Below, piece after piece: positions 26,856 to 35,594 of a stretch of DNA of 64,000 bases (positions are counted from its first letter, which is position 1; every line of letters begins with the position of its first letter). Origin of the DNA: JAGDMJ01 sp963809695 (GTDB lineage Bacteria; Bacteroidota; Ignavibacteria; UBA10030; UBA6906); the NCBI GenBank assembly GCA_963809695.1, contig CAWEKI010000001.1, forward strand, positions 1 to 64,000. Reading direction: 5' to 3'. The notes beneath the pieces are model-generated. The model saw only the letters and a list, made by a program, of their open reading frames with translations. It was not told the DNA's origin and did no database searches. Both the position numbers and the translations under genes were made by a program.

Positions 26856-28037
26856 ATGAATGATGTTGTCATAGCCAGTGGCTGCAGGACGCCGATCGGC
26901 AGTTTCCGCGGGGCCCTGAGTTCCATCCCGGCACCGCGCCTTGGTGCCCTTGTCATACAAGAGGCGCTTCGTCGGGCAAACGTCCCGCCGGAGCAAGTCG
27001 ATGAAGTGATCATGGGCAATGTGATCTCCGCGGGCCTCGGGCAGGCTCCTGCCAGGCAGGCGGCGATCTTCGCGGGACTCCCGACCTCCGTGGAGTGCAT
27101 GACCGTGAACAAGGTCTGCGGTTCGGGGCTGAAGGCGGTGATGCTTGCGGCGCAGGCGGTGGCGCTGGGAGACGCGGAGGTGGTGGTAGCCGGCGGCATG
27201 GAAAGCATGTCGAACGCTCCCTACCTGCTGGACAAGGCGCGCGAGGGGTACCGGATGGGCAACGGCGAGCTCCTTGATGCCTTGATCAAGGACGGCCTGC
27301 TCGATGTGTACAACAACTACCTGATGGGCAACGCGGCCGAAGTCTGTGCCCGGGAGTGCCAGGTGCCGCGCGAGGCGCAGGATGACTTTGCGATCATGAG
27401 TTACACGCGCGCGCAGGCTGCCCAGCGTGAAGGAAGATTTCGCAAAGAGATTGTCGGCGTCGAGGTGCGGGGGCCGAAGGGAGATCCCGTGAGCGTGCTC
27501 GACGACGAAGACGTTACCAGGACGAATTTCGAGAAAATCCCCAAGCTCAAACCGGCGTTCATCAAGGATGGAACGGTGACCGCCGCCAACGCATCCAAGG
27601 TCAGCGATGGCGCCGCAGCCCTCGTCGTCACCTCCGCGCAAAAAGCGCGCGCGCTTGGCTTGACGCCTCTCGCCCGAATTATCGCCTACTGCTCCCACGC
27701 AAAGGACCCCGTGCACTTCACCACCGCCCCGGCCGATGCGATCACGAAAGTGCTATCCCGCGCAGGCCTGGACCGAAAAGACATTGACCTCTTTGAGGTC
27801 AACGAAGCGTTCGCCGTGGTCGCCCTGGCCGTGAACAAGCTGGTCGGGCTGGACCCTGCCAACGTGAACGTGAACGGGGGCGCGATTGCGCTGGGGCATC
27901 CCCTTGGCGCCAGCGGCGCGAGGATTCTCGTGACGCTTCTTCACGCACTGGAGCAGCGGAATGTGCGGCGCGGCCTGGCAACCCTCTGCATCGGCGGCGG
28001 GGAAGCGAGTGCCATCATCGTGGAGCGTTTGCACTAG
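26856..28037 (+). CDS. Acetyl-CoA C-acetyltransferase (thiolase)
   Basis: The 393-residue protein has the acyl-accepting Cys in TVNKVCGSGLKA, GGMESMSNAPYL, NGGAIALGHPLGASGARI with the catalytic His, and the second active Cys in CIGGGEA. It belongs to the biosynthetic/degradative acetoacetyl-CoA thiolases. The next two genes encode 3-hydroxybutyryl-CoA and acyl-CoA dehydrogenases, so the set handles C4 acyl-CoA in either butyrate formation or beta-oxidation. No crotonase gene is present in the window, so the pathway here is incomplete. Confidence 0.93.
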   Translation: MNDVVIASGCRTPIGSFRGALSSIPAPRLGALVIQEALRRANVPPEQVDEVIMGNVISAGLGQAPARQAAIFAGLPTSVECMTVNKVCGSGLKAVMLAAQAVALGDAEVVVAGGMESMSNAPYLLDKAREGYRMGNGELLDALIKDGLLDVYNNYLMGNAAEVCARECQVPREAQDDFAIMSYTRAQAAQREGRFRKEIVGVEVRGPKGDPVSVLDDEDVTRTNFEKIPKLKPAFIKDGTVTAANASKVSDGAAALVVTSAQKARALGLTPLARIIAYCSHAKDPVHFTTAPADAITKVLSRAGLDRKDIDLFEVNEAFAVVALAVNKLVGLDPANVNVNGGAIALGHPLGASGARILVTLLHALEQRNVRRGLATLCIGGGEASAIIVERLH

Positions 28038-28127
28038 ATGATGCAAGCTCTGTTCCCATGAATCGGGAGCCGGCGTGAATGTTCATTGAGGGATTTTCAC
28101 CTTCATCCACAATGCGGGACTGCACCC

Positions 28128-29003
28128 GTGGAAATCAGGAACGTTACTGTCATTGGCGCAGGGACCATGGGGAACGGCATCGCCCACACCTTTGCGCAGA
28201 GCGGCTATGATGTGGTCCTGAACGATGTCTCGCATGAGGCCGCCGCAAAAGGGCTCGCAACGATCGGCGCAAACCTGGAGCGCCAGATCAAAAAGGGGGC
28301 GATCACCGGCGTTGAAAAGGATGCGGCGCTTGCCAGGATCAGCCTGAACCCCGACCTGGGGCGCGCCGCGGCTTCCGCCGATCTTGTTGTTGAGGCCGCG
28401 ACGGAGAACCAGAAGATCAAGAACGAGATCTTCCGGATCGTCGATGCCTCCTGCGCCGCACACACCATCATTGCCTCGAACACTTCCTCCATCTCCATCA
28501 CTGAACTCGCTTCCACCACCAGCCGCCCGGACAAGGTGATCGGCATGCACTTCATGAATCCGGTCCCGGTGATGAAGCTCGTGGAAATCGTCCGCGGACT
28601 CGCGACCTCGGATGAGACCACTGCCGTTATCAGGGCGGTGTGCGAAAAGCTCGGGAAAGTCCCGGTCGAGGTCAACGATTATCCCGGATTCGTTTCCAAC
28701 CGGATCCTGCTGCCCATGCTGAACGAAGCGATGTACTGCGTCATGGAAGGCGTGGCCACGCCCGAGGCGATCGACCAGGTGATGAAACTCGGGATGAACC
28801 ATCCCATGGGTCCGCTCACCCTGGCGGATTTTATCGGGCTGGATGTCTGTCTCGCCATCATGGGCGTTCTCCATGATGGACTGGGCGATCCGAAGTATCG
28901 TCCCTGTCCGCTCCTGAAAAAGATGGTAGCCGCCGGATATCTTGGCCGGAAGTCTGGCAGAGGTTTCTACGATTACACTGACTCAAAAGCGGCACCACGA
29001 TAG
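28128..29003 (+). CDS. 3-hydroxybutyryl-CoA dehydrogenase
   Basis: GTG at 28128 gives 291 residues starting next to the Rossmann motif TVIGAGTMGNGIAHTFA. Other features are the catalytic region SNTSSISITELAS, HFMNPVPVMKLVEIV with the active His, NDYPGFVSNRI and GRKSGRGFYDY. Length is normal for the short Hbd-type enzyme without a crotonase domain. It reduces acetoacetyl-CoA or oxidises 3-hydroxybutyryl-CoA. An in-frame TTG at 28086 is another possible start; neither has a clear ribosome site. Confidence 0.92.
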   Translation: MEIRNVTVIGAGTMGNGIAHTFAQSGYDVVLNDVSHEAAAKGLATIGANLERQIKKGAITGVEKDAALARISLNPDLGRAAASADLVVEAATENQKIKNEIFRIVDASCAAHTIIASNTSSISITELASTTSRPDKVIGMHFMNPVPVMKLVEIVRGLATSDETTAVIRAVCEKLGKVPVEVNDYPGFVSNRILLPMLNEAMYCVMEGVATPEAIDQVMKLGMNHPMGPLTLADFIGLDVCLAIMGVLHDGLGDPKYRPCPLLKKMVAAGYLGRKSGRGFYDYTDSKAAPR

Positions 29004-29077
29004 CGGGTGCAACGCCCCCTGACACCGGCACTTACAGCCCAGATAGTTTTTCAGCACTTCCAGAGAAAGACCCGCGC

Positions 29078-30217
29078 ATGGAATTCAGCTTCTCGGAGAC
29101 CCAACAGCTTATCCGCGACACAGCGAGGAAATTTGCCGAAGAGCAGCTTGCTCCCGGGACCATTGAGCGGGACGAGAAAGAGGAATTCCCCTACGAGGCC
29201 GTCCAGGCAATGGGTGAACTCGGCTTCATGGGCATGATGGTCCCCGAGCAATGGGGCGGTGCAGGCCTCGATACGACCAGCTACGTCCTGGCAATGGCGG
29301 AGATCTCCCGCGTCGACGCGTCGTGCGGCGTCATCATGTCGGTGAACAACTCGCTCGTCTGCTACGGCATCAACCAGTATGGCACGGAAGATCAGAAGAA
29401 GCGCTACCTGTGGGACCTGGCATCCGGAAAAAAGCTCGGTGCGTTCGCGCTCTCCGAGCCGGAAGCCGGAAGCGATGCCTCCAACCAGAGGACGACCGCA
29501 GCTCGGGACGGCGATTTCTACGTGCTGAACGGGACCAAGAACTGGATCACGAACGGGTCGACGGCGGACCTGGTCCTCGTCATGGCCTCCACGGACCGCT
29601 CCAAAGAGGCAAAGGGGATCAGCACGTTCATTGTGGAGAAAGGGACGCCCGGATTCAACGTTGCCAAGAAGGAGAGGAAGCTGGGTATCAGGAGCTCGGA
29701 CACAGTGTCGCTCTCGTTCCAGGATTGCCGCGTTCCCGCGATCAACAGGATCGGGGCGGAAGGAGAGGGGTTCAGGTTTGCCATGAAGACCCTTGAAGGA
29801 GGGCGCATCGGGATTGCCGCGCAGGCATTGGGAATCGCGCAGGCATGCCTGGACGCATCCGTCCGTTATGCAAAAGAGCGAAAGGCGTTTGACCGGCCGA
29901 TCGCCGAATTGCAGGCGATCCAGTTCAAAATTGCTGACATGGCGACGAACGTCGACGCGGCACGGATGCTCACGCTGAAGGCGGCGACGTTGAAAGACGC
30001 CGGAAAACCGTTCGGGCGAGAGGCTGCCATGGCGAAATTGTTTGCCTCCAAGATTGCCGTGCAGGCGGCGCTCGAGGCGATCCAGATCCATGGTGGTTAT
30101 GGCTATGTGCGCGAGTACCTGGTCGAACGCTACCTGCGTGACGCGAAGATCACCGAGATCTACGAAGGGACGTCAGAGATTCAGAGGGTGGTGATCGCGC
30201 GATCCTTGCTTAAATGA
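29078..30217 (+). CDS. Short-chain acyl-CoA dehydrogenase
   Basis: The 379-residue protein contains FALSEPEAGSDAS, TNGSTADLVLV, LGIRSSDTVSLSFQDCRVP, the FAD/CoA region GGRIGIAAQALGIAQA and the catalytic Glu in YEGTSEIQRVVIAR. This is the butyryl/short branched-chain acyl-CoA dehydrogenase group. Electron-transfer flavoprotein genes do not follow, so it probably uses ETF encoded elsewhere. With the preceding thiolase and hydroxyacyl-CoA dehydrogenase it forms a C4 module. Confidence 0.93.
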   Translation: MEFSFSETQQLIRDTARKFAEEQLAPGTIERDEKEEFPYEAVQAMGELGFMGMMVPEQWGGAGLDTTSYVLAMAEISRVDASCGVIMSVNNSLVCYGINQYGTEDQKKRYLWDLASGKKLGAFALSEPEAGSDASNQRTTAARDGDFYVLNGTKNWITNGSTADLVLVMASTDRSKEAKGISTFIVEKGTPGFNVAKKERKLGIRSSDTVSLSFQDCRVPAINRIGAEGEGFRFAMKTLEGGRIGIAAQALGIAQACLDASVRYAKERKAFDRPIAELQAIQFKIADMATNVDAARMLTLKAATLKDAGKPFGREAAMAKLFASKIAVQAALEAIQIHGGYGYVREYLVERYLRDAKITEIYEGTSEIQRVVIARSLLK

Positions 30218-30282
30218 GTCCGCTTTCATAGATTGGCTACTGCCGTTTCAAAAAACCATATGATCATTAGGAGGAGGTCCTG

Positions 30283-30822
30283 ATGAAACAATTGCTGATT
30301 GCACTTGTCTTTCTGCTTCTCGCGTGCGGTATCCTGACCAACAGTGCCCAGTCCCAGACGCGCTGGATTGTTGGAGGAAGGCTTGGCATGTCACTCTATA
30401 CCGTCAGCAGCTCGGCCCCGAACTATTATTATTACTATTATGGCACACCAACATCCACCTCGACGACTTCGGCGGGCCTTCAGATCGGACCGATGGGCGA
30501 AGTGATATTTGACAAGAAGTATGCGATCGGAACGGAATTCAACATCAACACGCAGGCAGGGACCCCGATCCAATGGGCGAGCTACTTCAAAATGTACTTC
30601 AACATTTCCGGATCGACTATCAAGCCGTATGCGGATGCCGGGTTCTCCCTGTTTTTCGTTACCGGCGGGCCCTATTTCGGCATTCAAGCCGGCGGCGGCG
30701 CGATGTTTGAGATCACCAAGAACCTGTACATCCCGGCCGACATCGAGCTCGGCCCGGTGTTCCTGACAGGGACGACCGGATTCTATCTTGCGGTGACGAG
30801 CGGCATCCGCTACATAATTTGA
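30283..30822 (+). CDS. Small outer-membrane beta-barrel protein (1 of 4)
   Basis: AGGAGGTCC precedes ATG 30283. The 179-residue product has a signal peptide (LLIALVFLLLACGILTNSAQSQ) and alternating strands with Gly and aromatic residues, ending GIRYII. A Tyr run (YYYYYY) near residue 47 is a low-complexity loop. It looks like a small outer-membrane barrel of the PorT/OmpW-like class common in FCB bacteria. I cannot name a function. Three further barrels follow within 2.3 kb. Confidence 0.65.
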   Translation: MKQLLIALVFLLLACGILTNSAQSQTRWIVGGRLGMSLYTVSSSAPNYYYYYYGTPTSTSTTSAGLQIGPMGEVIFDKKYAIGTEFNINTQAGTPIQWASYFKMYFNISGSTIKPYADAGFSLFFVTGGPYFGIQAGGGAMFEITKNLYIPADIELGPVFLTGTTGFYLAVTSGIRYII

Positions 30823-30871
30823 GCTGCAAATTAGTCCTCAGGGTAAAACGAATTCACATAAAGGAGTACGT

Positions 30872-31573
30872 ATGAAACGTGTTGCAACTGCATGTCTCGT
30901 CTCCCTCTTATTGCTACTCGTTGCCAGCCAGGGAGCCGATTCGCAAATGCGGTTCGGCGTCGGACTCCGGACCGGAATGAACTTTGCCAGCATGTCCTTT
31001 GACCCCGAGTTGTTTGCGGGCAACACTCAGATCACACAGGGGGGGCGGACGTTGTTCATGGTAGGTGCAGCGGGAGAGATGTTCTTTACCAGTATGTTTG
31101 GGGCGGAGATAGACTTCCTGTACGTGGGAAAAGGAGCGGAGTTCACGCGAAGCACGGACCAGGCAAGCCAGACGATCAAACTGAGCGAGCTTGAGATCCC
31201 CATTCTCTTCAAAGCGAAATTCCTCACCGGGAAAATTCATCCCTACGGATTTGTCGGTCCAAGCATCGGAATCGTGACCAGCGCGAGTGCCGTGACCGAG
31301 ATCCCGGGACAGCCTGTTCAAGATATCGACCTGAAGAGCAACCCGGGCGGAACTCAGGTCAGCGGCATGGACTTCTCGCTCCAATTCGGCGGCGGCGCTG
31401 AGTACCTTGTGACGCGCGAGATCGGTCTCTTCCTGGACCTCCGCTATGTCCTTGGCTTGAGCAACATCTATGACACCTCCCAGCAACAACAGATCCCCGG
31501 GCAGCAGACCGTTACGCAAACGTGGCACACGAGAGGGTTCATGATCCAGCTCGGGGGGATGTACCACATTTAG
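30872..31573 (+). CDS. PorT-like outer-membrane beta-barrel protein (2 of 4)
   Basis: AAAGGAG precedes ATG 30872. The 233 residues include a signal peptide (ACLVSLLLLLVASQGADSQ) and the classic opening strand RFGVGLRTGMNFASM. GAEIDFLYVGKGAEF, SELEIPILFKAKF and YGFVGPSIGIV follow, and the C-terminus is MIQLGGMYHI. These are outer-membrane beta-barrel (OMP_b-brl_2/PorT-like) features. An intrinsic terminator lies 44 bases after the stop. No specific role can be assigned. Confidence 0.8.
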   Translation: MKRVATACLVSLLLLLVASQGADSQMRFGVGLRTGMNFASMSFDPELFAGNTQITQGGRTLFMVGAAGEMFFTSMFGAEIDFLYVGKGAEFTRSTDQASQTIKLSELEIPILFKAKFLTGKIHPYGFVGPSIGIVTSASAVTEIPGQPVQDIDLKSNPGGTQVSGMDFSLQFGGGAEYLVTREIGLFLDLRYVLGLSNIYDTSQQQQIPGQQTVTQTWHTRGFMIQLGGMYHI

Positions 31574-31616
31574 TATCGCTTCAAGTATGCTGTCGCTAAT
31601 GGGCAGCGAGATCTTC

Positions 31617-31645
31617 AAAGGGAACCCGTAGGTTCCCTTTGTTGT
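31617..31645 (+). terminator. Intrinsic terminator after the second barrel gene
   Basis: Ten-base stem AAAGGGAACC / GGTTCCCTTT with a CGTA loop, followed by a T-containing tail GTTGT. The stem is perfect, although the T tract is short. Confidence 0.65.
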
Positions 31646-31700
31646 CATCGGGTTTTTGATTGTATAGGTGTGACTTCAATATCACAAGATGGAGGAAACT

Positions 31701-32276
31701 ATGAAGCAACTATTGCTTCTCCTATTCCTGCCGGCAGTCTGTATGGCTCAGTCAACGTACGGGACAGGCAAAAACACCGCTGGTCGGTTCTCTCTGGGCG
31801 CAGGCGTGGATTTTGTCCTGCCCGTCACTACAGGGTTCAAAGACGCGTATAGCATCGGGTTTGGCGGGACCGTGAGGGGCGAATACGCCTTCACCAATGA
31901 TCTCTCGGGCATGCTGACCGCAGGGTACATCACGTTCACCGGGAAGGACCTTGGGAACGGGATCACACTGGATAATGGCTCAATGATCCCTGTGGTCGCA
32001 GGCGTGAAGTATTACTTCGTGCCGGGTACTCTGCGGTTTTACGGAGCATTTGATCTGGGAATCACTTCCTTTACGACATCTACTGCACCTGTCAACATTC
32101 CTGGCGTGAGTACGGGATCGGTGTCTGCAACGGCCTCGGAGTTCACCTGGGAGCCACAGCTGGGTGTCCTGGGCTACTTCTCCAACACTGCAGCATTCGA
32201 CCTGAGTGTGCGTTGGATCGGTATTTCGGATGCGAATTCCCTTGGAATTCGTTTTGGCGTCCTTTTTGATCTCTGA
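31701..32276 (+). CDS. Small outer-membrane beta-barrel protein (3 of 4)
   Basis: GGAGGAA at 31691 places the start at ATG 31701 rather than at the ATG 31689, which lies inside the leader. The 191-residue protein has a short signal peptide (LLLLLFLPAVCMAQ) followed by strands such as FSLGAGVDFVLPVTTGF, GGTVRGEYAFTNDL and VAGVKYYFVPGTLRFYGAFD, ending IRFGVLFDL. It reads as an eight- to ten-stranded outer-membrane barrel of unknown role. Confidence 0.7.
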   Translation: MKQLLLLLFLPAVCMAQSTYGTGKNTAGRFSLGAGVDFVLPVTTGFKDAYSIGFGGTVRGEYAFTNDLSGMLTAGYITFTGKDLGNGITLDNGSMIPVVAGVKYYFVPGTLRFYGAFDLGITSFTTSTAPVNIPGVSTGSVSATASEFTWEPQLGVLGYFSNTAAFDLSVRWIGISDANSLGIRFGVLFDL

Positions 32277-32414
32277 TGGGGGCCCTTTCTTCTATTTTTA
32301 TGAGCCGAAGGGGTTGTCACCCATCCTGGCATCGCGTTCCCCCCGGACTGGTCGAAAAGGCATGTGTCGGCCGTCACAATTGTGCTCACGGATACTAATC
32401 CGAATGCCGTGCTA

Positions 32415-32443
32415 TTGACAAAGCGAATTGAATTTCGTAAAAT
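32415..32443 (+). promoter_or_regulatory. Putative sigma-70 promoter for the fourth barrel gene
   Basis: TTGACA at 32415 and TAAAAT at 32438 with a 17-base spacer, 67 bases before the ATG at 32510. The gene after it would be a separate transcript closed by the terminator at 33124. Confidence 0.65.
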
Positions 32444-32509
32444 TATGGATATTTGTGCTGGGGGGAGTGGGAACCAGATATCAACAACAACCTTTTATGG
32501 AGATGCTCA

Positions 32510-33073
32510 ATGAAGAAGGCCTTCTGCCTTGCCATGCTTCTTCTGCTGGCAGCCTCGATGGTTAGCACGTCGGCGGTTGCACAGACGACCATGTTTCACG
32601 AAAAAGATATGCTCATTTCCGCTGGTATAGGATTCGGCGGGTACGGCTACTACGGCGGGTCTCCGAGCCCCCCGATCTTTGGGATGTTTGAAATGGGTGT
32701 TGCACCGAAGATCAGCGTTGGCGCCATGGTCGGATATTCCGGATCCTCAGAAGACTTTGGATGGGGGAAGTACTCCTATTCGTATATTCCCTTCACCATC
32801 CGCGGCTCCTATCACTTCCTTGAGGGGCAGAAGAACATGGACGCATACGCCGGAGCCGGACTTGGCTTCAGCATTGTCTCAAGCTCGGCAGAGTACAAAG
32901 ATCCGGCGCTCCAGCAGTTTGCATACGCCACGACGGCAAGCGGAAGCTACATGTACTTTGATCTGCATGTCGGCGGCCGGTACTTCTTTTCTCCCAAGTT
33001 CGCGGCATTGGCTGAGATCGGTTACAGCGCCCTGGGCTTTGCCCGCATTGGCATCACCTATAAGCTCCAATAG
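32510..33073 (+). CDS. Small outer-membrane beta-barrel protein (4 of 4)
   Basis: I take ATG 32510 as the start because it begins directly at a signal peptide (KKAFCLAMLLLLAASMVSTSAVAQ). The mature part of 187 residues total is glycine- and tyrosine-rich (GIGFGGYGYYGGSPSP), then GVAPKISVGAMVGYSGSSED, SYIPFTIRGSYHFLE and FALAEIGYSALGFARIGITY. It is a predicted outer-membrane barrel. It has its own promoter and terminator and so is probably monocistronic. Confidence 0.7.
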   Translation: MKKAFCLAMLLLLAASMVSTSAVAQTTMFHEKDMLISAGIGFGGYGYYGGSPSPPIFGMFEMGVAPKISVGAMVGYSGSSEDFGWGKYSYSYIPFTIRGSYHFLEGQKNMDAYAGAGLGFSIVSSSAEYKDPALQQFAYATTASGSYMYFDLHVGGRYFFSPKFAALAEIGYSALGFARIGITYKLQ

Positions 33074-33123
33074 TGACATCTACCGGGTTCCCCGTAGGGC
33101 TTGCCTGGAAAGTGTACGATTCG

Positions 33124-33152
33124 AGGGGAGACGCAACACGTCTCCCCTTTTC
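33124..33152 (+). terminator. Intrinsic terminator after the fourth barrel gene
   Basis: Stem AGGGGAGACG / CGTCTCCCCT around a CAACA loop, followed by TTTCT. The stem is perfect and GC-rich. Confidence 0.8.
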
Positions 33153-33210
33153 TATATACCATCACCTTTCGCAAAAGGATGCTTCCATTCCTTAATGTGA
33201 ACAGTAAACT

Positions 33211-34203
33211 ATGTTGACGCTTTGCCTTAGTGCCAGCTTGCTTTTTGCGCAAGGTGTCGAGGGGGACAGCGCCGAGGGAGCCCCCTGTGTTTTGCGTTTT
33301 GGGGGGGATTGTCTCCTTGCCGGTCACTATGAGGAGGCAGTGGGCGAAAAGGGGGATTGGGCGTTCTCCGGTTTTGATCTCCTCAGCACGGCAGACCTCT
33401 CCGTGGTGAACCTTGAATGTCCGGTCACTGCACGGGGAGAAAAGGTCAAGAAGCCGTTCAATTTCAGAATGAATCCCGCCTTCTTGAGCGCCCTTACCGG
33501 AGCCGGAATTGACGTTGCAAGCATTGCCAACAACCATATCTTCGACTACGGGAAGCAAGGACTTTTCGACACAATTTCGTATCTTGATTCTGTAGGGATC
33601 TGGCACGTCGGAGCAGGGCGGACTCAGGAGGAAGCGGCAACGCCCGTCATTGTGCAGGCCGGGCAACGGCGCATTGGCATCCAGGGCTACTATGGAGGGG
33701 GAGAGGCACCGGCGGCAGCCGGACAGAACCCCGGCGTTGTCGCAAGGAGCCTCCCCGTGATTCTTGCTGATATCGACAGGCTTCACAAGCGAGACTCCGT
33801 GGACTACGTCGTTGTGATCCTCCACTGGGGGACAGAGAAAGCCACAATGCCTGATGACGGCCAGATACAATTCGCCCATGCGCTGATCGACGGAGGCGCT
33901 GACGCAGTGATTGGCCACCATCCCCATGTGCTTCAGGGAATTGAGCTGTACAAATCAGGAGTCATCGTGTATTCGCTTGGGAATCTGGTTTTCGGGGGTA
34001 ATTCAAGGGATACTTACGACACAGGGCTGTTTGAGATTGCACTGGGGACGCGCTCTGTCAATTATCAGTTCATTCCCATCCGGCTGGAGGGGTGGAAGCT
34101 CACGACTCTTTCAGGTCGCGGAGCTGAGGAAGTGAGGAGCCGTATGGCCGAACGTTCTTCCATCTTTCCTCAAAGCATATTCACCACGAAGGAGACGCGA
34201 TGA
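33211..34203 (+). CDS. CapA-family metallophosphatase-like protein (poly-gamma-glutamate synthesis type)
   Basis: The 330-residue protein opens with a probable signal segment (MLTLCLSASLLFAQ). It contains the PGA_cap motifs: FGGDCLLAGHY, NLECPVT, IANNHIFDYGKQGL, VVVILHWGTEK, DAVIGHHPHVLQGIE and YSLGNLVFGG. The Asp, Asn and His residues form a calcineurin-like two-metal site. CapA proteins act in export or anchoring of poly-gamma-glutamate and in other envelope roles. No capB or capC is beside it, so polyglutamate synthesis is not implied. It overlaps lemA by four bases. Confidence 0.88.
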   Translation: MLTLCLSASLLFAQGVEGDSAEGAPCVLRFGGDCLLAGHYEEAVGEKGDWAFSGFDLLSTADLSVVNLECPVTARGEKVKKPFNFRMNPAFLSALTGAGIDVASIANNHIFDYGKQGLFDTISYLDSVGIWHVGAGRTQEEAATPVIVQAGQRRIGIQGYYGGGEAPAAAGQNPGVVARSLPVILADIDRLHKRDSVDYVVVILHWGTEKATMPDDGQIQFAHALIDGGADAVIGHHPHVLQGIELYKSGVIVYSLGNLVFGGNSRDTYDTGLFEIALGTRSVNYQFIPIRLEGWKLTTLSGRGAEEVRSRMAERSSIFPQSIFTTKETR

Positions 34204-34799
34204 AATCACGCGGATGTCTGGTTGCACTGATTATCGTTGGAGTGATCGCCGTCGGTCTGGCCATGTGGGGCATGGGCGTGTATAATTCTTTGGTCGGCCT
34301 CGACGAGGGTGTCCGCTCCGCCTGGAGCCAGGTAGAAAGCCAATACCAGAGAAGGGCGGATCTTATACCCAACCTGGTGAACACCGTCAAAGGGTATGCC
34401 CAACAGGAAAAGGACGTGCTTCTGGGAGTGACAGAGGCGCGTGCACGGGTCGGTCAACTCACGGTGACCAAGGATGTGCTGGAAGACCCTGATGCCTTCT
34501 CCAAGTTCCAGGCGGCACAGGATCAGCTTTCGGGAGCCCTCTCGCGATTGCTGGCTGTCGCTGAAAATTACCCCAACCTGAAATCGAACGAGAACTTCCT
34601 CGCATTGCAAACGCAGTTGGAAGGGACGGAGAACAGGATCACGGTGGAACGGCAGCGCTATAACCAGACTGTCCAGACATACAACACGACGATCCGGAGA
34701 TTTCCGGGCTCCCTGATCGCCAGCTTCACAGGCTTCCGGGACAAGCAGTATTTCAAAGCCAAGGAAGGTGCTGAGAACGTGCCGGAAGTGAAATTCTGA
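34200..34799 (+). CDS. lemA: LemA-family membrane protein
   Basis: The 199-residue protein begins with one membrane helix (LVALIIVGVIAVGLAMWGMGVY). The LemA signature LDEGVRSAWSQVESQYQRRA then DLIPNLVNTVKGYA follows, and the rest is helical coiled coil (LEGTENRITVERQRYNQTVQ). LemA proteins are inner-membrane proteins with an outside helical domain and unclear biochemical role. It is almost always followed, as here, by a TPM-domain protein; the two ORFs overlap by one base (TGATG). Confidence 0.93.
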   Translation: MKSRGCLVALIIVGVIAVGLAMWGMGVYNSLVGLDEGVRSAWSQVESQYQRRADLIPNLVNTVKGYAQQEKDVLLGVTEARARVGQLTVTKDVLEDPDAFSKFQAAQDQLSGALSRLLAVAENYPNLKSNENFLALQTQLEGTENRITVERQRYNQTVQTYNTTIRRFPGSLIASFTGFRDKQYFKAKEGAENVPEVKF

Positions 34800-35545
34800 T
34801 GCATTCCAGCCGCCGACTTCTTGCCGTCACACTGACGGTCCTCATTGTACACGCCCTCGTGCTTGCGCAGGAGCCGGCCGTTCCCACGCTGACGCGGCAC
34901 GTGACGGATCTGAGCGGCACGCTGTCGCCACAGCAGGTGGAGTTGCTCGACGCCAAGCTGCGGTCCTTTGAAGACAGCACGTCCAACCAGATCGTGGTGC
35001 TCATGATCCCCACGATCGGTTCGGCATCCCTTGAGGATTTCTCACTGCGGGTGGCCGAGGCAAATCGCATCGGCGTGAAAGGACGGGACAATGGTGCGCT
35101 CCTGTTCATCGCCAAAGACGACAGGCTGGCGAGGATCGAGGTTGGCTATGGATTGGAAGGCGCTCTTCCGGACATTCTCTCAGGACAGATCATCCGGAGA
35201 GAGCTGGGGCCTCATTTCAAGAACGGCGAATACTACGAGGGGATTGACGCCGCCGTCGATGCCATGATGGCTGCGACGAAGGGGGAGTACAAGGCGGAGA
35301 AAAAGGAGAGTTCGCCGGCCGGCCTGGTGCCATTGCTGATTGTTCTGTTCATCATATTTATGATCGTCCGCAATACATTCCAAGGTCCGCGGGGGCTCTT
35401 CGGCGGCAGGCGGTCTTACTGGGGAGGCGGTCCTTTCATGGGAGGAGGATTTGGCGGGGGTGGTTTTGGTGGAGGCGGAGGTGGGGGCGGATTCTCAGGT
35501 GGCGGCGGGTCCTTTGGTGGCGGAGGGGCAAGCGGGAGTTGGTAG
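34799..35545 (+). CDS. TPM-domain (YgcG-like) membrane protein
   Basis: A signal peptide is followed by the TPM domain: VTDLSGTLSPQQVELLDAKL, STSNQIVVLMIPTIG, RDNGALLFIAKDDRLARIEV and GYGLEGALPDILSG. A membrane helix (VPLLIVLFIIFMIVRNTF) lies near residue 185. The last 45 residues are almost only Gly with Phe and Ser. TPM proteins pair with LemA and are linked to envelope or photosystem repair in other groups; here the role is unknown. The 248-residue length is normal. Confidence 0.9.
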   Translation: MHSSRRLLAVTLTVLIVHALVLAQEPAVPTLTRHVTDLSGTLSPQQVELLDAKLRSFEDSTSNQIVVLMIPTIGSASLEDFSLRVAEANRIGVKGRDNGALLFIAKDDRLARIEVGYGLEGALPDILSGQIIRRELGPHFKNGEYYEGIDAAVDAMMAATKGEYKAEKKESSPAGLVPLLIVLFIIFMIVRNTFQGPRGLFGGRRSYWGGGPFMGGGFGGGGFGGGGGGGGFSGGGGSFGGGGASGSW

Positions 35546-35594
35546 GGAAAAGAATATCCGTCATCTGATATGGCATGGTTGATTTCCGTGTACT

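Noticed and set aside
25580..27208. 542-residue minus-strand ORF
   Set aside because: Antisense to rho and the start of the thiolase gene, both certain genes on the plus strand.
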